Source of the DNA: JBFJVZ01 sp041623895
GTDB taxonomy: Bacteria; Planctomycetota; Planctomycetia; Pirellulales; Pirellulaceae
NCBI GenBank assembly: GCA_041623895.1
Contig: JBFJVZ010000302.1
Coordinates: forward strand, 1-10,053
Reading direction: 5' to 3'
DNA: 10,053 bases
A program made the position numbers and the translations under genes. Shown piece by piece: positions 1-5,104 of the stretch (position 1 is its first letter; the number at the start of each line of letters is the position of its first letter). The notes beneath the pieces were generated by a model. The model was not told the origin of the DNA, did no database searches, and saw nothing but the letters and a program-made list of their open reading frames with translations.

Positions 1-28
1 ATTGAATGCCCAAGTACTTTGCGGCATG

Positions 29-153
29 AGGCTTTGTCTAGATTCAATCTTAGGGTGGTGGTCGTAGCCGATGTCGCCAGACTTCGGGGTATCTTGGAAC
101 GAACCGAATTCTGGCGAATCCGGCTACCCTAAAGTCAAAAGTTGACAAAGCCT
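29..153. repeat. Nested inverted repeat at the 3' end of the gene cluster
   Basis: Three nested complementary pairs are visible. The outer pair is AGGCTTTGTC (29-38) with GACAAAGCCT (144-153), a perfect 10-bp match. The middle pair is TTAGGG (50-55) with CCCTAA (127-132). The inner arms are 24 bp each, 64-87 and 104-127, matching at 20 of 24 positions around a 16-base loop; both contain GTAGCCG, TCGCCAGA and TTCGG in their reverse-complement sense. A further 7-bp pair is ATTGAAT (1-7) with ATTCAAT (42-48). The outer arm touches the stop codon of the last gene at 152-154. The structure could fold in RNA as a long hairpin and act as a terminator or 3' stabiliser, but there is no T-run typical of an intrinsic terminator. 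It looks like a dispersed planctomycete intergenic palindrome or small non-autonomous element; that family assignment is inference. Bases 1-28 hold no gene that I can see. Confidence 0.75.
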
Positions 154-877
154 AGCGGCACGACGGAACTGATGGCGGTATCTTCACGCAAACCCGACCG
201 TGGCTTTCGAATTGCCGAATCGTGATGTGATCGGCGGATGATAGAAACTGAATTCCAAAGTCACGACTGGCGGATGGTTTTAGTCCCGTACTGAAACTCT
301 GTTGTGACAGCTCATAATCCCTGCCTGAATCGAACAAGTAGTTCAGCAAGATGTTTGGTCTCGTCGCTCCAATCACGATCGATTTGCGTCCCGCGTCGAA
401 GCATTGAAGCAGTTCGTTGGCGGCGGTCTGCTCGGTCACCGTTACCGATAATAAGTCTGCGTGAATCGGACTTCGCGGCAGCGCTACCGGTTGCAGTGTC
501 GAGCGGACAAGAGGGGGGCAAATCAAGTGCCCCAGTGCAATCGCCGTGTGTGCGACTTGCAGCGGGTTGTTCTGATACTGCGAAAGTTGGTGGTGGTTCA
601 TCAACAGGGCGATCGTGACAACTTGCCTGCCGCCGCGGCCGCTGTATTCCGGGCCTCCGTAGACGGTTCTGGAAATGATGAAGTGATCACCGCCGACGGG
701 AAAGAAATTCAGGCTGCTGACATCTGCTTCGTCGCTTTGTAGTGCGCCGTGTGACGGCGCCCAGCGGCAGAACTCTTTAACCATCCGTTCATCGATCCCA
801 CTCGATCGCCCCAATACGCCGTAGCCACGGATGCTGCCGCGATCTGTCGATCCATAGATCAGTTGTGGAATCTGCAT
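152..877 (-). CDS. GAP1-N-like GTPase-associated protein
   Basis: A 241-aa soluble protein, last in the cluster, with no signal peptide or membrane segment. The N-terminus (MQIPQLIYGST then RGYGVLGRSSGI, residues 1-28), the YGGPEYSGRGGRQVVTIALL block (73-92) and the FSTGLKPS motif (195-202) resemble the N-terminal region of GTPase-associated protein 1 (GAP1-N), which is encoded next to P-loop GTPases in many bacteria. The assignment is by recognition of these motifs, without alignment. The catalytic or binding role of this family is not established to my knowledge; a GTPase adaptor or regulator is the natural inference, since the gene directly follows a GTPase gene. I chose the ATG at 877 because the family-like sequence begins there. 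The frame stays open upstream to 1132, but that extension runs through repeat DNA and into the GTPase gene. No clear Shine-Dalgarno site is visible. The reading frame ends with TAG inside the flanking inverted repeat. Confidence 0.75.
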   Translation of the reverse strand: MQIPQLIYGSTDRGSIRGYGVLGRSSGIDERMVKEFCRWAPSHGALQSDEADVSSLNFFPVGGDHFIISRTVYGGPEYSGRGGRQVVTIALLMNHHQLSQYQNNPLQVAHTAIALGHLICPPLVRSTLQPVALPRSPIHADLLSVTVTEQTAANELLQCFDAGRKSIVIGATRPNILLNYLFDSGRDYELSQQSFSTGLKPSASRDFGIQFLSSADHITIRQFESHGRVCVKIPPSVPSCR

Positions 878-958
878 CTCAGGCGATCTTGAATTGGGCT
901 GTTTCTGATCAACGGGGGTAGGCTGCTGCCGAACCGAAGCGTCGGAAAACGCTTTGCG

Positions 959-971
959 GCTCCGCGGGAGC
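959..971. repeat. Short GC-rich hairpin in the intergenic gap
   Basis: GCTCC (959-963) and GGAGC (967-971) are perfect complements around a 3-base loop. It lies in the 145-base gap between the GTPase and GAP1-like genes, 24 bases from the GGGGTCAGACCCC palindrome. The stretch from about 941 to 1022 therefore looks like a composite of palindromic repeat units. Any regulatory role is unknown. Confidence 0.45.
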
Positions 972-984
972 GTCGCCCTCCCAC

Positions 985-1022
985 CGGTTGTGAAAGGGGT
1001 CAGACCCCGTTTAAGACAACGG
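985..1022. repeat. GGGGTCAGACCCC palindromic repeat
   Basis: GGGGTC and GACCCC form a perfect 6-bp palindrome around a single A at 996-1008. It is flanked by GTTGT (987-991) and ACAAC (1016-1020), which are also complementary, so an outer stem encloses the core. The element ends directly at the TAG stop of the GTPase gene (1023-1025). The 13-mer AAAGGGGTCAGAC (993-1005) occurs again in the same orientation at 3554-3566. That recurrence marks it as a dispersed intergenic repeat of REP type. It could attenuate or stabilise the transcript between the GTPase and GAP1-like genes; this is inference. Confidence 0.7.
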
Positions 1023-1949
1023 CTAACACTTTTCCACCAGCCATTGCAGCGGCTGGATGATGCCGCGCGGTTCGATGTGCAAGGGAATGTTGCGGTAACC
1101 AAGGTGATCGTCGGCAACCATGCATGAAGCACCCGTCACGCTGGCAGCAAAGAAGCGGCGGGTGGGAAGCTTACGCTGGCAGAAATCGACGAAGCGCGGC
1201 ATATTGTTTTGGGCAAACTGCTCGGGGTCCTCTTCCGCTTCCGGGCAGGTGTCTGATTTTGTAAACACAATCGCGATTGCCGGAAGCGTTGATTTTTTGG
1301 ACCGCGCCGACTGCGGATACAATTCAGAAATGTAAGACGCAAGCTTCATCGCAAACAAGTCCTCGCGAGGGCCTGAATCACGAACTTCCGCCGAGTCACA
1401 TAGCAGCAGTACGCCGCGAGACCGCGAGACCACCTCTCCAATCGCGGGATACAAACCGGGTTGCTCCAACTCTCCGGCAACGGCTTCACCAGCAAAGTCT
1501 GGAGCGATGAAGTCGATTTGCCTGGTCTGCTTCTTATTCTTGGCCCAGGAAAGTTCACAGTGAAGCCACTTCCATAGATCGCTTTCCGCCGGAGTTTTCT
1601 CTGGGAACCGGCACTCTTGCAACGCGTTGACGACTTGTTCCTGCAACGAAATGGAAAATGTCCCTTGGGCCGTGGCCCGAATCGGGCTGCAGCGGCTGCC
1701 CAGCATGTCCAGCAACAAACCCAGATAAACCGTCTTGCCCGCGTTGCTGGCGCCGAGCACCGAAATGAATTCAGGTTGCACCTCACGTGCGGCGACAGAT
1801 CTTGATACTTCAATCGGCGCATAGCACTGTTGACAGTGCGGGTCCATTTCCACCAATTCGCTAGTGCAACAGACGCAACTAAAGTCAAGCTGCTGGGTCT
1901 CGACATCACCCTGGGTCGGTAGATTTCGGTAACTTTGAATCGCGGTCAT
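1023..1949 (-). CDS. Zinc-ribbon P-loop GTPase
   Basis: A 308-aa cytoplasmic protein. Residues 25-42 hold a four-cysteine zinc ribbon (C25-x2-C28, C39-x2-C42). A P-loop follows, GASNAGKT (66-73, lysine 72), then DFAG (151-154) as a DxxG/G3 motif and TKSD (230-233) as G4; a G5-like AASVTGAS lies near 268-275. This order fits a TRAFAC-type GTPase, probably of the family paired with GAP1 proteins (DO-GTPase2-like); the subfamily is inference. G4 makes guanine specificity likely. The frame also allows a TTG start at 1955 overlapping the upstream stop. I prefer ATG 1949 because GAGGA at 1959-1963 then sits 9 bases upstream, against only 3 for TTG. The gene begins 2 bases after the SUMF1-like gene ends, so the two are co-transcribed and probably coupled. 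A membrane-free GTPase in a chemosensory operon suggests a switch or polarity factor. Confidence 0.88.
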   Translation of the reverse strand: MTAIQSYRNLPTQGDVETQQLDFSCVCCTSELVEMDPHCQQCYAPIEVSRSVAAREVQPEFISVLGASNAGKTVYLGLLLDMLGSRCSPIRATAQGTFSISLQEQVVNALQECRFPEKTPAESDLWKWLHCELSWAKNKKQTRQIDFIAPDFAGEAVAGELEQPGLYPAIGEVVSRSRGVLLLCDSAEVRDSGPREDLFAMKLASYISELYPQSARSKKSTLPAIAIVFTKSDTCPEAEEDPEQFAQNNMPRFVDFCQRKLPTRRFFAASVTGASCMVADDHLGYRNIPLHIEPRGIIQPLQWLVEKC

Positions 1950-1951
1950 GA

Positions 1952-2977
1952 TCAATCATCCTCATTGGCTAAAACTGGCGGCGGAGAAAGTCTCTCAAGA
2001 CCCCGTCCGCAGCGAAAACCGACGTTCGCGCCGCGGTAGGTGAGCGCTTTGCCGGTGCGGAATTGGCAGGTGGCGTGCGAAGAGAAATAGGTATCGAAAG
2101 CACCTCCGCGAACTTCGCCCATCGATTCTGGCATCAAAACTGGCTGGCCATTGCTACTGTAAATGACGTATTCGGCATCGACCCACTCCCAGACATTGCC
2201 GATCAATTGGCGAATTCCATTCAGCGTGTTTCCCTGTTCATACTCCGTCACGGAAACCGTTTGATGATGGCCGCTGGCCCACACGTTGGCTTTCTTGGGA
2301 TCGAAGGAGTTTCCCCAGGGGTAGTGGATTTCGGCGGAAGTGCCGCTGCTGCGCATCCACGTGCCGGCACGCTGCCATTGCGCCGGAGTCGGCAATTGTT
2401 TGCCGGCCCATTTCGCGTAGGCAGAAGCTTCGTACCAACAAACGCCCACGACCGGATGGTCCCGCTTGTCTTTGGGCGGTTGGCCGCCCGACCAATGACG
2501 TGGACCGGGATGACCCGTTTGATCAGTGAACTGCAAGACGATGGGTAGTATTTCCTCAGGCCAAAGGTCCGCGTGCGCGTACCCGCCTGCTTCCACGAAC
2601 CGCAGAAAATCGGCATTGGTGACGGCCGTTCTGTCCAAGTAAAACGCTTTGACCGGGGTGGGATCCGTATGAATGTTGTCGAAACCAACAAACTCTGCCG
2701 CGTCAAATACCTGCGGGCTCCGCAGCAAGACGGTTCCTTCCGGCACCAGTGCCATCGCTTGCTCGACGGCTTGCCAGGCGGACGACACCGAGATGTCATC
2801 AAACTCGACACCTTTTTGCGGTGCCAGCACGCGGAAGTAGCGGTGATCACGAATCAGCCGCCGCACATCCGAAGGTATTTCGGAAGATGTCTTGCGACTG
2901 CCGGAAATGCTGCCGAGCGGTACGGGCGCATCAGTCAGTTGGCGAAAAGGATTTCGCAGTAAGGAACTTAAGCTCAC
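1952..2977 (-). CDS. SUMF1/FGE-like domain protein, probably not a formylglycine synthase
   Basis: A 341-aa protein. Residues 1 to about 75 are not recognised. From about 77 on it has the formylglycine-generating-enzyme fold: an LVPEGTVLL strand (77-85), VKAFYLDRTAVTNADFLRFV (109-128), HPVVGVCWYEASAYAKWAG (174-192), LPTPAQWQRAG (195-205), GNVWEWVD (260-267), RGGAF (290-294) and ANVGFRC (317-323). Classical bacterial FGE uses two cysteines five residues apart after the RGG segment. Here only C304 is present in that stretch; the other position is S299 counted back from C304, or T296 counted from RGG. Sulfatase activation is therefore unlikely, and a binding or scaffold role is more plausible. 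No sulfatase gene is in the window. The start is GTG, supported by GGAG seven bases upstream. It follows the coiled-coil gene by 60 bases and is followed after 2 bases by the GTPase gene. Confidence 0.92.
   Translation of the reverse strand: MSLSSLLRNPFRQLTDAPVPLGSISGSRKTSSEIPSDVRRLIRDHRYFRVLAPQKGVEFDDISVSSAWQAVEQAMALVPEGTVLLRSPQVFDAAEFVGFDNIHTDPTPVKAFYLDRTAVTNADFLRFVEAGGYAHADLWPEEILPIVLQFTDQTGHPGPRHWSGGQPPKDKRDHPVVGVCWYEASAYAKWAGKQLPTPAQWQRAGTWMRSSGTSAEIHYPWGNSFDPKKANVWASGHHQTVSVTEYEQGNTLNGIRQLIGNVWEWVDAEYVIYSSNGQPVLMPESMGEVRGGAFDTYFSSHATCQFRTGKALTYRGANVGFRCGRGLERLSPPPVLANEDD
1959..1963 (-). promoter_or_regulatory. Ribosome binding site GAGGA for the GTPase gene
   Basis: Read on the minus strand, GAGGA ends 9 bases before ATG 1949. 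It lies inside the end of the SUMF1-like coding sequence. It decides the GTPase start, because it is only 3 bases from the alternative TTG at 1955. Confidence 0.55.
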
Positions 2978-2984
2978 GCTCTTT

Positions 2985-2988
2985 CTCC
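2985..2988 (-). promoter_or_regulatory. Ribosome binding site GGAG for the SUMF1-like gene
   Basis: GGAG on the minus strand is followed by a 7-base spacer and then the GTG start at 2977. It is the best Shine-Dalgarno match in the cluster and supports the non-ATG start. The rest of the 60-base gap (2978-3037) shows nothing else that I can support. Confidence 0.6.
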
Positions 2989-3037
2989 GTTTACCTGGTT
3001 TGTTGTCTGTTTTGCGTTCAGCAGCTGGTAACCACCG

Positions 3038-3520
3038 CTACGTTGACTCCGCTTGACGACTCTCGCGCCGCAGCAATTGAAATTGCTCGATTGGACTGGG
3101 TGCCATCGAATCCTGCTGGTGGCTGGTTGAGCCACTGTGGCGAGCGGCTTCACCACCCGGGGTGAAGGCTTCAGGCCTTTGCCCTTGATTTCGGTCGGCG
3201 ACCAACGGTTTGGATGGGGTCGATGGATGGGATGATGTGGACACCACCGCACCCTGATCACGGCGGTCGCTTTCCAGCCGAAGCCAGGCATCAGCCAGCA
3301 GACGCGATTGCTCCTGGATGTCGGCCGCCGCCTGTTCACGCTCTGCATCCCAGCTTTGGCGTTGCTGCTCCAATCGGCATCTCTCGTCTTCCAACTGCTG
3401 CCCACAGCGAGTCAATTCGCTGGCAATCTGCTGAACTTGCGAGGCCGCTGCCGAATCAAGATCTGCGGCAATGGAACGCAACCGTTCAAGCGAATGACTC
3501 AATGATTGATCGCTAGACAT
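3038..3520 (-). CDS. Small coiled-coil protein, function unknown
   Basis: A 160-aa hydrophilic protein not assigned to a known family. Residues about 5-90 have heptad-like spacing of leucines with many Gln, Glu and Arg (for example SLERLRSIAADLD and LEDERCRLEQQRQSW), predicting a coiled coil. Residues about 91-140 form a Ser/Pro/Gly-rich linker. The end, SPIEQFQLLRRES (142-154), returns to helix and may be a docking tail. There is no signal peptide or membrane segment. I chose ATG 3520; the frame stays open to 3571, but that would start inside the intergenic repeat with non-coding-like sequence. No Shine-Dalgarno site is visible. Its position between an FHA coiled-coil gene and a SUMF1-like gene suggests a structural partner of one of them (inference). 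A hairpin-rich stretch at 3148-3179 encodes part of the linker. Confidence 0.72.
   Translation of the reverse strand: MSSDQSLSHSLERLRSIAADLDSAAASQVQQIASELTRCGQQLEDERCRLEQQRQSWDAEREQAAADIQEQSRLLADAWLRLESDRRDQGAVVSTSSHPSTPSKPLVADRNQGQRPEAFTPGGEAARHSGSTSHQQDSMAPSPIEQFQLLRRESRQAEST
3148..3179. repeat. Two overlapping hairpins inside the coiled-coil gene
   Basis: CTTCACC (3148-3154) pairs with GGTGAAG (3161-3167) around 6 bases. AAGGC (3165-3169) pairs with GCCTT (3175-3179) around 5 bases. The two stems share bases, so only one can form at a time. They encode residues about 114-125 of the linker of the coiled-coil protein. They may be a repeat unit tolerated in a disordered region, or chance in GC-rich coding DNA. 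Confidence 0.4.
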
Positions 3521-3550
3521 AAATACAGTCAATGTTGTTGGTAGCGTGCC

Positions 3551-3624
3551 GGAAAAGGGGTCAGACACCAATAGCCGGAACGGCCCGAAGGGTGCTGCAC
3601 ACTATTGGCATCTGGCCGCTTTCC
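3551..3624. repeat. 74-bp inverted-repeat element with a GGGGTCAGAC arm
   Basis: The left arm (3551-3574) and the reverse complement of the right arm (3602-3624) agree at about 19 of 23 positions with one single-base gap. Both begin GGAAA and end CCAATAG in that sense, and CCAATAG (3568-3574) pairs perfectly with CTATTGG (3602-3608). The 27-base centre is GC-rich. The left arm contains the 13-mer AAAGGGGTCAGAC also found at 993-1005. The element fills most of the 129-base gap between the FHA gene and the coiled-coil gene. Two REP-like units in inverse orientation suggest a REPIN-like or MITE-like element. It may also weaken or process the transcript between the upstream signalling genes and the downstream genes (inference). 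Confidence 0.75.
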
Positions 3625-3649
3625 CGACTCGCCGTTTTGAGACAAAACT

Positions 3650-5104
3650 CTAGAACTCATCCATCTTTTTCCACATTCCGGAAATCCTCGCGAAAAGTGA
3701 TTCACCCCTTTCATCGCGGTTCCGTTTTTCCTGTTCATGTATTTCACGCAGGTGTGATCGCAAAGCCCGCACGCGCAAATCGATAGCGTGGTCGGCCGCA
3801 TCCTTCGGTTCGATTGGCTGCTCAAACTCCGATAGTTTTCGAGACAGCTCGAACTGCATACGGGAGACGGAAGCACGTTCTTTTGCGATCACCGCGCGTT
3901 CCTGTTGAATCACGTCGGATTCGCGATCCTGGGCATTCTTTAACTGCTGTTTCAACTTGGCGGCCTGCTTTCGCGCCTCCTCCAATTGTTGATGAAGCGT
4001 TGCATTTTGAGTTTGCAATTTGTCCAGCGTTTCACGGTATACGCGCTTGGCTCCAAATAATGAGGCAACTTCTGCTAATTTGTGCTGAAGTTGGTTTCGC
4101 TCTGTTTCCGTGCTTGCGAGCTGTTCGCGGACTGACTCAATTTCTGCTTTCCATTCCGTCTCGCGTTGGGCGATTCGATGTTCGATTTCGCCGACCCAAG
4201 CTTCCAACGCCAGTCTCTCTTCACCTTCAGCTTGGTTCTTAAGCTCGGTTGCTTGTAAAAGATCCTGAAGAATCTGAACCCGTTCGTCGTATTCGGAGGC
4301 CTCAGCGATCAGTTCGTCAACGCGACGTTGTAAGGCTGGCGAATTCTGATCTGGGTGTTCGTCGTGGAATTCGGCATCGTCGAAGGCGGTGCTGCGAGAG
4401 AGTTCATCGACTTGTGAGTCTCGCTCGGCCAGCATCGATCGAAGATCGTCGATTTCGGCCTTCAGCAACTCCACCGTTTCGACATCGTATTGGTCAAGAT
4501 CGTCGGCAGCATTCCACGGTTCGCCTGCCGTCTGGGCATCGGCCGGGTCATCAAGACCGGAACTCCAGTCGTAGACATCCGCGGCACTTTGCTGGTCGGG
4601 TGAATCTTGTTCGGGTGCACCAAGCGAGTGCGAATCGCTAGTAGTAGCAGCGACATCGAGTTCCACGCGATTGGTGTCTTCAAAATCGACGTCAGTCTCG
4701 CACGGCGGGTTGGGCTCCGAGCAATTGCTTAAGTCTTGCTCGATCGACAATGTCGATTGGGGCTCACTTTTTGGATAACTGTTACCTGTTCGGCGAATCG
4801 AAATCGTCACGCTGCCGATTTTGACCTGATCGTTTTCGCAGATGGTCATTCGCGAAGTGATTGCCGTGCCGTTGACAAGCGTTCCGGTTGGGGAGGCCCA
4901 ATCTTGGATACCGAGCACACCTTCATTCAGGTCAATCAGGCAGTGCATGCTGGCAACATCTTTGCCGGAAATCTGAATCCCGCAGTGCGGCGATGAACCC
5001 ATCACCACGCTGCGACCGGGTTGCAACGGATACTTGCTGATCATTCCTTGCTCGCTGGTGACGAGCAACGCGTATGAGGCCGGGCTGGTGGTTGTTTCGC
5101 TCAT
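3650..5104 (-). CDS. FHA-domain protein with long coiled coil
   Basis: A 484-aa cytoplasmic protein. The FHA domain spans about residues 10-105. Strand pattern and landmarks fit: VVMGSSPHCGIQI (33-45), VASMHCLI (50-57), the S71-T75 loop and VNG (77-79). Key phosphothreonine-contact residues differ from the FHA consensus: Arg of GR is S37, Ser of SxxH is A51, and Asn of NGT is T73; G36 and H54 remain. An acidic, Ser/Asp/Gln-rich linker (about 106-203) follows, then a long coiled coil (about 205-430) rich in Glu, Gln and Arg. The tail is basic and ends SLFARISGMWKKMDEF. The ATG overlaps the stop of the response-regulator gene by four bases (ATGA), indicating translational coupling, and AGGA lies 9 bases upstream. 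The likely role is a scaffold; phosphopeptide binding is doubtful. No Ser/Thr kinase gene is in the window. Confidence 0.9.
   Translation of the reverse strand: MSETTTSPASYALLVTSEQGMISKYPLQPGRSVVMGSSPHCGIQISGKDVASMHCLIDLNEGVLGIQDWASPTGTLVNGTAITSRMTICENDQVKIGSVTISIRRTGNSYPKSEPQSTLSIEQDLSNCSEPNPPCETDVDFEDTNRVELDVAATTSDSHSLGAPEQDSPDQQSAADVYDWSSGLDDPADAQTAGEPWNAADDLDQYDVETVELLKAEIDDLRSMLAERDSQVDELSRSTAFDDAEFHDEHPDQNSPALQRRVDELIAEASEYDERVQILQDLLQATELKNQAEGEERLALEAWVGEIEHRIAQRETEWKAEIESVREQLASTETERNQLQHKLAEVASLFGAKRVYRETLDKLQTQNATLHQQLEEARKQAAKLKQQLKNAQDRESDVIQQERAVIAKERASVSRMQFELSRKLSEFEQPIEPKDAADHAIDLRVRALRSHLREIHEQEKRNRDERGESLFARISGMWKKMDEF

Noticed and set aside
878..1132. N-terminal extension of the GAP1-like gene, which stays open to an ATG at 1132
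   Set aside because: The added 85 residues pass through the GGGGTCAGACCCC repeat and the end of the GTPase gene in another frame, have no family-like sequence, and the recognised N-terminus begins at 877.
1950..1955. TTG start for the GTPase overlapping the upstream TGA
   Set aside because: The GAGGA site is only 3 bases from TTG but 9 from ATG 1949; it adds just two residues either way, so it is not excluded outright.
2063..2548. 161-codon plus-strand open frame
   Set aside because: Antisense to the well-supported SUMF1-like domain and without recognisable motifs.
2248..2850. 200-codon minus-strand frame, and a similar one at 1346-1909
   Set aside because: Both are alternate-frame shadows inside the SUMF1-like and GTPase genes; their Arg/Pro/Ser-rich products resemble no family.
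3521..3571. Start at 3571 for the coiled-coil gene
   Set aside because: It is a GTG inside the left arm of the intergenic inverted repeat; the added residues look non-coding and the ATG at 3520 begins the helical protein directly.
3551..3624. Intrinsic terminator
   Set aside because: The hairpin is strong, but no T-run follows on the minus-strand side; a dispersed repeat is the better explanation.
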